Below the pieces are notes generated by a model that was not told where the DNA came from, did not search any database, and saw nothing but the letters and a program-made list of their open reading frames with translations. From Hyphomicrobiales bacterium (lineage in GTDB: Bacteria; Pseudomonadota; Alphaproteobacteria; Rhizobiales; JAJFHR01), in assembly GCA_021775475.1 (NCBI GenBank), contig JAJFHS010000064.1, forward strand, positions 1 through 41,656: a stretch of DNA of 41,656 nt. Reading direction: 5' to 3'. This document shows, one piece after another, positions 34,593 to 41,656 of this stretch (the stretch's first letter is position 1; each line of letters starts with the position of its first letter). Position numbers and translations under genes: made by a program.

Positions 34593-34650
34593 AAGGTTGC
34601 AATTTTTTCTGATAAGGTTGCAACAATATTGCACCCTGAGTTGCAACCTT
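34593..34650. repeat. GGTTGCAA repeats between repressor and prophage end
   Basis: AAGGTTGCAA occurs at 34593 and 34614, and its inverse TTGCAACCTT at 34641-34650. ATTGCACCCT occurs at 34628 and, with one base of context changed, at about 34525. The 34614/34641 pair is a perfect 10-bp inverted repeat. They may be extra transposase or host-factor sites, or the end of repressor transcription. Confidence 0.5.
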
Positions 34651-34713
34651 AAAAGTGCCGAATATGTCGAAAGTCAAAGGGTTTGGCAGAACAAATAGGA
34701 TATTAACAGGCAA

Positions 34714-34850
34714 CTTTGTGCAAAAGATCGCGCATATTTATTCAGAAAAACCAATTTTTGTGCAAAAGGCCGATTTTGACTATTTCCCCGATACTCCAAA
34801 CAAATCCGCCGCTTTTTATGTCTTTTCCCTTAATAACCTTTGTGCAGAAG
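34714..34850. promoter_or_regulatory. Right-end transposase-binding sites (three)
   Basis: CTTTGTGCAAAAG at 34714-34726, TTTGTGCAAAAG at 34757-34768 and CTTTGTGCAGAAG at 34838-34850 are inverted copies of the two left-end sites. The outermost lies exactly as far from the CTACA terminus as its counterpart does at the left end. A three-plus-two layout resembles Mu attL/attR. Confidence 0.72.
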
Positions 34851-34866
34851 GTATCACCCCCCTACA

Positions 34867-34871
34867 CCAAT
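34867..34871. repeat. Right 5-bp target-site duplication of the prophage (CCAAT)
   Basis: CCAAT immediately follows the terminal CTACA and is identical to 18354-18358. Confidence 0.9.
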
Positions 34872-34928
34872 TTAACCACATGCACAACTCTTACACACTT
34901 TTGCCACATTTTTGGTTTCGCTCCAAAC

Positions 34929-35079
34929 ATGGCAAAAGACACATTCCTGGGCGGAAAAGTCCACGTTTATAAGCGAGCGAACATTTGCTGACGCTGCAAA
35001 GAAATTCACCCAAGAATATATCGTGATCACTGAGGGGGAGCGGAACGAAAAATACGTTCACGACCATCAAGCGCGCTGA
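34929..35079 (+). pseudogene. Tyrosine integrase remnant of the tRNA-Lys island
   Basis: The ATG at 34929 reads MAKDTFLGGKVHVYKRAN, a start I associate with a group of alphaproteobacterial tyrosine recombinases. From 34981 a second frame reads TFADAAKKFTQEYIVITEGE then RNEKYVHDHQAR, the SAM-like core-binding domain of such integrases. The pieces between and after them, including the whole catalytic domain, are deleted. Without the prophage it would lie about 110 bases downstream of tRNA-Lys, the normal place for an island integrase. The rest of this 306-base interval to the IclR gene shows no gene. Confidence 0.7.
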
Positions 35080-35177
35080 CAATACCGTGGCAAGTCCCCA
35101 CCCCGGCATAGCCAGTTCCATTCACTTCCGGGACAGGCAGACCGAAGCATTGCAACAATCCCGTGCCGGGCCATCTC

Positions 35178-35954
35178 TCATGTGCGCATGAGATTGCTGA
35201 TTTGGTTTGCCGCATTTTGCAGGGCTGGAATTTGGGCCAGTGCACTCTTCATAGGTATGCGAAATTTGGGTCCATGCAGGGCGAGCCCGGCACAAAACTG
35301 GCCATTGGTATCAACGATTGGTACGGCGACCGCCACCAGGCCCTCAATGAATTCTTCGTCATCAGTAGCATATCCACGGTTGCGGATTTTTGCCAGCTCG
35401 GCAAGTAACTTGTCTGGCGATACAATGGACCTGGGTGTGTGCTTGCTGAGTTCAAGACGAACAAGAACACGTTCGGCAACTGCCGGGTCAAGAGATGAGA
35501 GGTAAAGTTTTCCGCTGGCTGTACAGTGCATGGGTACAGGGGTGCCAGCAGGGAGCTGCAGCCGCAGAGGCCAATGGGCTTCGACCCGCTCAACATAAAT
35601 CATCCGCAGACCGTCGGCTATGGCTATATTGCAGGTTTCGCCAACTTCCTTGACGAGAGCCTCCATGATCACGCGCCGCTCCAGGTCAAAATGTGAGCCG
35701 GAGAGAATGTGTGCTGCAAATTCGAACAGGCGCGGTCCGCTCAAAAGGTGCTTGCCATCTATTTCATATTGCAGCAACCGTTGCTCGACCAGCATTTTGC
35801 ACAAGCGATGAACGGTAGCTACCGGCAGGCCAACGGTGTTGGAAATATGGGAAACCGTTACCGGTGCACTGGATTCGGCTACCGTTTCCAGAATGTTGAA
35901 AACCCGCAGGAATGAAGCACCTTTATCGCGAGAAACAGTTGTTTTTCCTGTCAT
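35178..35954 (-). CDS. IclR-family transcriptional regulator
   Basis: This is a 258-residue protein. The N-terminal winged helix-turn-helix is FLRVFNILETVAESSAPVTV, then HISNTVGLPVATVHRLCKMLVEQ. The C-terminal GAF-like effector domain contains GETCNIAIADGLRMIYVERV, MHCTASGKLYLSSL and RGYATDDEEFIEGLVAVAVP. IclR proteins usually control adjacent catabolic genes in response to the substrate. Here that would be the TRAP transporter and oxidoreductase that follow. It reads in the same direction as the transporter genes and lies downstream of them by 59 bases. Confidence 0.92.
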   Translation of the reverse strand: MTGKTTVSRDKGASFLRVFNILETVAESSAPVTVSHISNTVGLPVATVHRLCKMLVEQRLLQYEIDGKHLLSGPRLFEFAAHILSGSHFDLERRVIMEALVKEVGETCNIAIADGLRMIYVERVEAHWPLRLQLPAGTPVPMHCTASGKLYLSSLDPAVAERVLVRLELSKHTPRSIVSPDKLLAELAKIRNRGYATDDEEFIEGLVAVAVPIVDTNGQFCAGLALHGPKFRIPMKSALAQIPALQNAANQISNLMRT

Positions 35955-36013
35955 GATCCAATCGCTGTTAAAGGTTCAGTTGTATCGATATCGCTGGCAC
36001 AGGTTTAACCAAC

Positions 36014-37378
36014 CTATCGGCCACCTCCCTGAAAGTTTACCAGATAGGTTGACAGATCAGGTAACATGGCTACTGCAAACCAGACTGCCAGCAGGGACAA
36101 CAGATATGGAACCGTAAATTTAAGTATCCTGAAATATGGTATACCGGTTATTCCGCTAGCAACATACAGGTTTAGTCCATAAGGCGGTGTAATAAATCCA
36201 ATAGCATCACCGATCAGAAAAATGACCGCAAAATGGATCGGGTCTACCCCGATGGTGGCTGCAATGGGTGCCAGAATGGGTGCCAGGATAATAGTATTCG
36301 GCAGGCTTTCCAGAATTGTGCCGGCAACCAGAACAATACCCATACTGGCAAACAGGATGGCATAATAGCCTCCCAGATTGGACAGTATATCTGTAACGTA
36401 TGCGTTTGCTCCCAGAAGCGACAGCAGTTGCTGCATGACTACAGAAATGGCGATAAGCGGAGCCAGCATACCGGTAATCTGCCCTGATCTCAGGATGATA
36501 CCCGGCAGTTCTTTAAGTGAAAAACCCGGAACCAGTAGAGTTTGAGCTATACTAATATTCTCGGTATCGCCACTTCTGGCAAGGTTGAAGAACCGGCCGA
36601 AAGGATACATAAACAGGCCGACAAGCAGACAAAAGCCCGCAGTGACACCGGCAGCTTCGGTGGGCGAAAACTTGCCGGTATAAATGCCCCAGACAACCAG
36701 CCCAATCGCAAAAAAGCCCAGCCAGGCACCAATGGCTGCTTTGATAATTCTGTGTATCTCAAACTTGATGATATCGCCCCAGCCGAAATGCCTGCACATG
36801 GCCCAGCAGGTAATCTGCATGGCAAGAACCATCATCAGCCCGGGAACGATGCCGCCGAGAAACAAGTCGCTGATCGACAGGTTCATCAAAAAACCATAGA
36901 CAATAAAAATAATACTTGGTGGAATAATAATCCCGACGGTGCCACCGGCTGCGATTGTTGCCGCGGCGAAATTCGCGTCATAGTTGGTCCGGGTCATCTC
37001 GGGATGCATAATCGAGCCGATGGTGGCCGTTGTTGCCGAGTTGGACCCGGAAATTGCCGCAAACATTCCACAGGCTCCCAGAGCTGACATGCCCATGCCA
37101 CCGCGCATCCAGCCCAGTATCGAATAGGCAAAATCCGACATCCGCTTGGCAATGCCGGCGCTGTTAATAAGGTCACCGGTCAGTATGAAAAGCGGCAGGG
37201 CAAGCAGACCAAAGAAGTACAACCCCTCATAAAGAGTAACCCCTATGTTGGCGAGAGTGAAATCAATCACAAGACTTACGCCAACAACCCAGAGGCCGAT
37301 AATAAGAAAAATCGGGATGCCCAAAACAAAAAGAACAGTAACGCCGATTGAAATTAGTGTGATCAACAATCCATCCAT
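36014..37378 (-). CDS. TRAP transporter large permease DctM
   Basis: This is a 454-residue membrane protein with about twelve helices. The start at 37378 has GGGGA ahead of it. The DctM signatures are EGLYFFGLLALPLFILTGDL, AISGSNSATTATIGS, GGTVGIIIPPSIIFIVYGF, FSPTEAAGVTAGF and GDAIGFITPPYGLNLYVASG. It forms the sodium-driven transport channel with DctQ and receives substrate from DctP. The ligand cannot be read from the sequence. Ten bases separate it from the DctQ gene. Confidence 0.95.
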   Translation of the reverse strand: MDGLLITLISIGVTVLFVLGIPIFLIIGLWVVGVSLVIDFTLANIGVTLYEGLYFFGLLALPLFILTGDLINSAGIAKRMSDFAYSILGWMRGGMGMSALGACGMFAAISGSNSATTATIGSIMHPEMTRTNYDANFAAATIAAGGTVGIIIPPSIIFIVYGFLMNLSISDLFLGGIVPGLMMVLAMQITCWAMCRHFGWGDIIKFEIHRIIKAAIGAWLGFFAIGLVVWGIYTGKFSPTEAAGVTAGFCLLVGLFMYPFGRFFNLARSGDTENISIAQTLLVPGFSLKELPGIILRSGQITGMLAPLIAISVVMQQLLSLLGANAYVTDILSNLGGYYAILFASMGIVLVAGTILESLPNTIILAPILAPIAATIGVDPIHFAVIFLIGDAIGFITPPYGLNLYVASGITGIPYFRILKFTVPYLLSLLAVWFAVAMLPDLSTYLVNFQGGGR

Positions 37379-37388
37379 GGTCAGTCCC

Positions 37389-37904
37389 CTAATCCACGAT
37401 TTTTTTAATTGCTTTAAGCAACATTGGCTCACCGTTTCTGAACCGCTGGACATCCTCCATTAGATTTCTGAGTACCCGGTAAATGACCAGGGAAAACCCA
37501 ATTGGTGTCGCCATATAAAACCACCATTGCAGGACATCATCCGTGCCCTGAACGATAGCAAAATTATCTCGGGCGATATTTACCTGATCGATTGCAAAGT
37601 TGATGATCAGGATAGAAAAACCGATCCAGATGACATGATCCAGCATAAGACAGAAAAACTGCCCCTTGCGTGGCAGGCGCATCCGGAATTCATCAAAGCG
37701 TAAATGGCTGCGTTGTTTGCAATTGTAAGCACACCCGATCCAGGTGACCCATAAGAATAGATATATCGGGATTGTCGAACTCCACGGCGCCTGAAGTCCA
37801 AACGCGAAACGGCGGATAACCTCGACAAAGATAATGGCCGTCATCACCACATAGCACACAAGAATTATGGATTTCTCGATGTTTTCATCAAACCATTTCA
37901 GCAT
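37389..37904 (-). CDS. TRAP transporter small permease DctQ
   Basis: This 171-residue protein has four membrane helices (IILVCYVVMTAIIFVEVIRR, TIPIYLFLWVTWIGCAY, DHVIWIGFSILIINFA, WWFYMATPIGFSLVIYRVL) and the short conserved RSHLRFDEF loop after helix 2, all typical of DctQ. It serves as the accessory membrane subunit of DctM. Confidence 0.9.
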   Translation of the reverse strand: MLKWFDENIEKSIILVCYVVMTAIIFVEVIRRFAFGLQAPWSSTIPIYLFLWVTWIGCAYNCKQRSHLRFDEFRMRLPRKGQFFCLMLDHVIWIGFSILIINFAIDQVNIARDNFAIVQGTDDVLQWWFYMATPIGFSLVIYRVLRNLMEDVQRFRNGEPMLLKAIKKIVD

Positions 37905-38014
37905 AATGATCCCCTTGATACCCCAACCTGTATTGCAACCATATGAACAATGTTATGAAGTTGTCAACGAAGTGACTTGTCAGACGGCTCTTCGCTGACA
38001 AAGTGTGTTCTGGC

Positions 38015-38050
38015 GAAAATAAAACGGGCGCACAACCGGAATTGTGCGCC
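38015..38050 (-). terminator. Rho-independent terminator between dctP and dctQ
   Basis: On the minus strand GGCGCACAA and TTGTGCGCC form a perfect 9-bp stem around a 6-base loop, followed by CGTTTTATTTT. Placed just after dctP, it would let the binding protein be made in excess over the permeases by partial read-through. Confidence 0.75.
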
Positions 38051-38061
38051 TCATAATATTA

Positions 38062-39291
38062 TCAGCCTTTCCACCAACGTCTTGGCTCAACGTTCTCGGC
38101 CAATGTGTTTTTTGGAATTTCCCGGGCAATATCATAGATATATTTATATGTATCCATGCCGCCGGACCAGCCATTAATGCGGTCGCGCCATTTTTCCCAC
38201 GGTTGGGGTTGGAATTCAGGCGAACACATTTCTTCAGCTTCCTTTTTGGCAGCATCAGAGAGCCAGGCAACACGCACATCATTTTCGGCAAATATGGTGC
38301 CGGGAAGTGTTGGATTGGAAAAACCGACAGTATTGACCAGTGCAGCTTCATTTGCAGGCTGGATATGAACCTGAGTAAGGAAGGCGGATTCCATTACCGC
38401 ATCCTGAAGGTCACCTCCAAGTTTATCGAAAGTCTTGGAGTTCATGGCGGTGGCTTCGGTACCGCAGAAGAATTCAAGATTTACGGATTGCGATACAACC
38501 GGAGACATATTTGCATAGGCAACCGCGGATGCCCAGGTTTCTGCTCCATCAATCAGACCCTGTTTGAGACCATCAAGTGTTTCAGACCATGCAATTGGCG
38601 TTGGATTGAGCTTCATAAGCTCCATGGCAATACGGCCAAGCTGCGTTCCCGTTACCCGGTTTTTCGTTCCGGCAAGTTCGGTAATGCTCTTGATGATGGG
38701 TTTGTCTTTCCATCCCAGCCCAAGCTGGATACCGCGCAATTCGGCATGGCTGAACAGAAATTCCAGACCATGGCGCTTGCGTAACGGATCACGTAAAACT
38801 TTCTGGCTGCCCGGGTGATAAAGGAAATGATACTGTGCTGCGCGTGACGGGAACATATAGGCGTAATCGAGAACGTTCAGATAAGGCGCGCCCCCGGCAG
38901 AATTCTGTGTTGAGGCGGAATAAAGGTCAATGATGCCCTGCTGGGTTTTCTTGACGCAGTCAAGCTGGCCGCAAATCTGGTTGGAGCCGATAAATTCGAT
39001 TCTGATTTCACCATCCGTGCGCTCTTCCAGATCATTCACGAACTGCAAGCCCCCGGCGCGTTCAATCAACAGATTACGTTCGTTGAAACCAGCTGCGCCA
39101 AATTTCAGATTAAATTTTGCCTTGCTTTTAAAGCGCTTTTTATATGTTGAATTGGCAGCTTCGGCCAGACGGGAAAACGAAACTACCCCTGTCAGGCCCC
39201 CCGCTGCTAATAGAGTGCTGGTCACTCCAAAATGTGTGGTCAGGCGTAAAAGATCCCGCCGCGAGATATTCTTAAGCTTGTTGCGCAACAT
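38062..39291 (-). CDS. TRAP transporter substrate-binding protein DctP (Tat-exported)
   Basis: This is a 409-residue periplasmic binding protein. The N-terminus has a twin-arginine signal (ISRRDLLRLT, then a hydrophobic stretch VTSTLLAAGGLTGVVSF), implying export in folded form. The mature part has the DctP pattern LEERTDGEIRIEFIGSNQIC, the substrate-anchoring region around GTKNRVTGTQLGRIAMELMK, and SETLDGLKQGLIDGAETW. It is long for DctP because of the C-terminal extension ending EPRRWWKG. It is the first gene of the transporter operon, divergent from the oxidoreductase across 213 bases that should hold both promoters. Confidence 0.92.
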   Translation of the reverse strand: MLRNKLKNISRRDLLRLTTHFGVTSTLLAAGGLTGVVSFSRLAEAANSTYKKRFKSKAKFNLKFGAAGFNERNLLIERAGGLQFVNDLEERTDGEIRIEFIGSNQICGQLDCVKKTQQGIIDLYSASTQNSAGGAPYLNVLDYAYMFPSRAAQYHFLYHPGSQKVLRDPLRKRHGLEFLFSHAELRGIQLGLGWKDKPIIKSITELAGTKNRVTGTQLGRIAMELMKLNPTPIAWSETLDGLKQGLIDGAETWASAVAYANMSPVVSQSVNLEFFCGTEATAMNSKTFDKLGGDLQDAVMESAFLTQVHIQPANEAALVNTVGFSNPTLPGTIFAENDVRVAWLSDAAKKEAEEMCSPEFQPQPWEKWRDRINGWSGGMDTYKYIYDIAREIPKNTLAENVEPRRWWKG

Positions 39292-39504
39292 TATTATATT
39301 CCTCCCATTGGATCGAGATTGAGCAAAAGTGATATTAATCTTCTCACTATTGCATCAAATGAAGGGTTGTGCAACCATAATGATTGTCAGGCGCTGCCTG
39401 AGTGTTGATCGCCTGAAGGCAGCCCATGATATGCCAGCATGACATGCTGACGGCACATTAGTCAGTATGTCCGCGAGAATTTGCAAGAGTAAGAGGAAGT
39501 TAAG

Positions 39505-41127
39505 ATGGGTGAATTTGCTGGTGTTTTCGACTATATTATCGTTGGTGCTGGCTCGGCAGGGTGTGTGCTTGCCAATCGTCTGAGTGCTGATGGTAAACAC
39601 CGTGTATTGTTGCTTGAGGCCGGTGGGAGAGATTTAAACCCATGGATTCATGTGCCGGTCGGTTATTTCAAAACACTTCACAATCCCGCTACAGACTGGT
39701 GTTACAAAACGCAGCCTGATCCCGGATTGAACGGCCGCTGTCTCGACTGGCCGCGTGGCAAAACGCTCGGTGGATCCAGTTCCATAAACGGCCTACTTTA
39801 TGTTCGGGGCCAGCATGAAGACTATGACCACTGGCGCCAGCTCGGCAATGCGGGCTGGTCGTGGGATGATGTTCTGCCGTATTTCAAACGTGCTGAAAAT
39901 CACGAAAACGGTGCCGATGACTATCACGGAACAGGCGGGCCTCTTTCGGTGACAAACATGCGGGCACAACGCGGTGTCTGCGATGCCCTTATCAAGGCTG
40001 CCGAGGAAATCGGCATTCCCCGCAACGATGATATGAACGGTGCAATCCAGGAAGGGGCGGGATATTTCCAGCTGACCGCCAAGAACGGTCGCCGTTGCTC
40101 AACCGCCGTTGCTTATCTCAATCCGGCGCGCAAACGAAATAATCTGACAATTATTACCCATGCTCATACGGAAAAGCTGCTCTTTGGTGAGAGCGATACT
40201 GTCGATGTAAATGGAGTGGCTTTCCGAATCAAAGGCAAACCTCATCACGCAACACTCAGCCCGGGCGGTGAGGTAATTCTATCGGCAGGCTCCATTGGCT
40301 CCCCGCAGATTTTGCAGGTATCAGGCATCGGTCCGGGCAAGCTGCTGCAAAATAATTCAATAACCTTGCGCCGGGAATTAAAAGGGGTCGGGGCAAATCT
40401 TCAGGACCATCTGCAAATCCGCATGATTTATGAAGTCAACGTTCCAACCCTGAATGATGAAATAAACAATATTTTCCATCGCACTCTTATGGGTATGCAA
40501 TATATTCTGACACGTTCTGGCGCCATGGCTATGGGCGCTAGCCAGGTCTGCATTTTCTGCAAATCACGCCCGGATCTGGAAACTCCTGATATCCAGTTCC
40601 ATTTTCAACCCCTGAGTGCGGATAAACCGGGAGTGAAAATGCATCCGTTTTCCGGGATTACCATGTCCGTGTGCCAGTTGCGACCGCAAAGCCGTGGCAG
40701 CATAGAAATTGTTTCCCCTGACACCAATGATCATCCGGCAATCCGACCCAACTATCTTTCAGCCACACAGGATCAGGAAACCGCAGTTGCCAGCATGAGG
40801 ATGACGCGGGCTTTGATACAAACAAAAGCCATGTCGCGCTATATTGTTACTGAAAAGGTGCCGGGCCAGAACGTACAAACCGATGCTGAGCTTCTGGAAA
40901 CAGCGCGCAATATTTCGCAGACCATTTATCATCCGACCAGCACGTGCAGGATGGGACCTGATGCATCATCAGTTGTGGATGAGCACCTGCGTGTCAAGGG
41001 TGTTAATAATCTGCGCGTGGCCGACGCCTCCATCATGCCGACAATCGTTTCCGGCAATACAAATGCGCCAACCATCATGATTGGTGAAAAAGCAAGTGAC
41101 ATGATCCTGGAGAGCGCCCGCTCATAA
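39505..41127 (+). CDS. GMC-family FAD oxidoreductase (choline dehydrogenase-like)
   Basis: This is a 540-residue flavoprotein. The N-terminal FAD-binding motif is DYIIVGAGSAGCVLANRLS, followed by VLLLEAGG and the GMC signatures RGKTLGGSSSINGLLYVRG and GEVILSAGSIGSPQILQVSG. The catalytic histidine lies in IYHPTSTCRMG, and the end is VADASIMPTIVSGNTNAPT. GMC enzymes oxidise alcohols such as choline, glycol ethers or sugar alcohols. Being divergent from a TRAP uptake operon and near an IclR regulator, it probably carries out the first oxidation of the imported compound. No aldehyde dehydrogenase is adjacent. AGAGGAAG precedes the ATG. Confidence 0.92.
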   Translation: MGEFAGVFDYIIVGAGSAGCVLANRLSADGKHRVLLLEAGGRDLNPWIHVPVGYFKTLHNPATDWCYKTQPDPGLNGRCLDWPRGKTLGGSSSINGLLYVRGQHEDYDHWRQLGNAGWSWDDVLPYFKRAENHENGADDYHGTGGPLSVTNMRAQRGVCDALIKAAEEIGIPRNDDMNGAIQEGAGYFQLTAKNGRRCSTAVAYLNPARKRNNLTIITHAHTEKLLFGESDTVDVNGVAFRIKGKPHHATLSPGGEVILSAGSIGSPQILQVSGIGPGKLLQNNSITLRRELKGVGANLQDHLQIRMIYEVNVPTLNDEINNIFHRTLMGMQYILTRSGAMAMGASQVCIFCKSRPDLETPDIQFHFQPLSADKPGVKMHPFSGITMSVCQLRPQSRGSIEIVSPDTNDHPAIRPNYLSATQDQETAVASMRMTRALIQTKAMSRYIVTEKVPGQNVQTDAELLETARNISQTIYHPTSTCRMGPDASSVVDEHLRVKGVNNLRVADASIMPTIVSGNTNAPTIMIGEKASDMILESARS

Positions 41128-41278
41128 GGCAGGATAAGTAATTTCAGAAAGGTCTAGCAGGCTGCTGAAAAAGGCATCGGTATCGAGGTTTAACAAAAGT
41201 TACACAGTTTCTGACACAATTACACAAAGTATAAAAAATAACATTTATATTTCAGTAGTTTAAACTTAGTCACTGAGA

Positions 41279-41323
41279 ACTCTTAATCAACGGGTCGCAG
41301 GTTCGAACCCTGTACCGCCCACC
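41279..41323 (+). repeat. Diverged tRNA-Lys 3'-end copy (attR-like)
   Basis: Forty of 45 bases match 18259-18303, from the anticodon loop (ACTCTTAATCA) through the T-arm to CGCCCACC. The differences are spread out. The T-stem still pairs (GCAGG/CCTGT), but the acceptor strand would fit a GGGCGGT partner, so the sequence derives from a different tRNA-Lys gene. There is no 5' half, so it is not a functional tRNA. It marks the right end of a tRNA-integrated island. Confidence 0.78.
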
Positions 41324-41515
41324 CTTTTTGTGTAATGTAGAAACACAAATTCGTCGACTGTGAAGAATTCTCAAGGTGTTGATTTTGTTTAAATAACGAG
41401 CTTGATCCAGTATTCGTTATTGCAAGTTTTTAGGTTCCTTCAGGTAGTTTTCTTGCAATTTGCGTAACGGGGATTTCTGTGATTCACTGCTCCAAATGAT
41501 GATTTGGAGGGTGTA

Positions 41516-41656
41516 ATGAAGCCAAAAGAACCTGTTGAGACCAACCAGCACGATATGTTTCGCTCAAGGCTCGATCAGATCATTGATATGAGCCATGAGA
41601 AGGTGATTTTGACCGGTGCGATTGACTGGCAATTTTTGTCAGATAAATGTGGGCAG
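41516..41656 (+). CDS. IS5-family transposase, N-terminal fragment (window edge)
   Basis: From the ATG at 41516, preceded by TTGGAGGGTGTA, 47 codons read as an IS5-type transposase start: KEPVETNQHDMFRSRLDQII, then DMSHEKVILTGAIDW. The rest lies beyond the window. The left end of the IS should lie between the tRNA-like repeat and this start, but I could not fix its inverted repeat; nothing else is recognised in 41324-41515. Confidence 0.75.
   Translation, partial: MKPKEPVETNQHDMFRSRLDQIIDMSHEKVILTGAIDWQFLSDKCGQ

Larger units (their letters stand above)
18359..34866 (-). mobile_element. Defective Mu-like transposable prophage, 16,508 bp
   Basis: The element starts TGTAGCCCGGCGCGATC and, read inward from the other end, TGTAGGGGGGTGATACC. 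Each is followed, after the same 17 bases, by a T(T/C)TTGCACAAA-like site, and both outer ends abut a CCAAT duplication. The gene content is that of a Mu/B3-type phage: repressor and Ner at one end, a DDE transposase with Mu-type N-terminus, a Mor-like activator, lysis genes, a Mu-type small and large terminase, and DNA methylases at the other end. The transposase is broken, no B ATPase is visible, nearly all of the portal and every head and tail gene are absent, and a 1.8-kb piece is inverted. It cannot make particles on its own. Confidence 0.93.

Noticed and set aside
18359..34866. A complete, inducible phage
   Set aside because: The portal is cut after about 57 codons, all other head and tail genes are absent and the transposase is broken, so independent particle formation is not possible.
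35027..35245. A 72-codon minus-strand frame downstream of the IclR gene
   Set aside because: It runs over the end of the IclR gene in another frame and over the antisense of the integrase remnant; only the middle looks protein-like and no family is recognised.
41279..41323. A second tRNA-Lys gene at the right of the window
   Set aside because: Only the 3' half is present; no D-arm or 5' acceptor strand can be drawn, so it is treated as an integration repeat.

Overview
The window looks like a chromosomal stretch of an alphaproteobacterium, probably Hyphomicrobiales (Rhizobiales). The order thyA-folA / hflK-hflC-DUF2065-degP / serB<>miaA / ilvB-ilvH-ilvC / leuA is the arrangement I associate with that group. 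The assignment comes from recalled gene order and protein character, not from a database search. Both window edges cut insertion sequences: an IS3-type OrfA at the left and an IS5-type transposase at the right.

Positions 1-18300 are mostly core genome. A single-gene Shedu-type defence nuclease (237-1409) sits beside the left IS. It is followed by thymidylate synthase and dihydrofolate reductase, a secreted cupredoxin-like protein, an EamA exporter, the HflK/HflC/DUF2065 membrane cluster with a Do-family periplasmic protease, divergent serB/miaA, the branched-chain amino acid genes ilvB-ilvH-ilvC, a PhzF-family enzyme, a small secreted protein, and leuA. A 45-codon leader peptide with four consecutive Leu codons precedes leuA, which points to attenuation. 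Three kinds of palindromic intergenic repeat lie between these genes.

Positions 18229-41323 are a nested mobile region downstream of tRNA-Lys(CTT). The outer layer is an old tRNA-targeted island. It has tRNA-Lys at the left, a wrecked tyrosine-integrase gene (34929-35079), a catabolic cassette (IclR regulator, TRAP transporter DctP/DctQ/DctM, GMC oxidoreductase) and a diverged 45-nt copy of the tRNA 3' end at 41279-41323.

Inside it, between the tRNA and the integrase remnant, lies a Mu-like transposable prophage whose ends can be placed to the base at 18359-34866. It starts TGTAG and ends CTACA, it has inverted end-binding sites related to CTTTTGCACAAA, and it is flanked by the 5-bp target duplication CCAAT. 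The prophage is only 16.5 kb and defective. The repressor and Ner control region, an early operon of ATGA-coupled small genes, a ParB-like protein, a DnaA-domain-IV-like protein, an antirepressor, a Mor-like activator, lysis genes, both terminase subunits and three DNA methylases remain. The transposase gene has a -1 frame break and has lost its C-terminus. No transposition ATPase B is visible, and every head and tail gene after the first ~57 codons of the portal is gone. The terL-portal segment (about 20936-22761) is inverted relative to the rest of the late operon; re-inverting it on paper restores an ATGA-coupled terS-terL junction.

I did not find a convincing brand-new multi-gene system. 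The most unusual items are the base-exact nested architecture, the deletion and inversion history of the prophage, a cytosine methylase gene whose second reading frame is also protein-like, the free-standing DnaA-domain-IV-like phage protein, and the possible frame slip inside the transposase.
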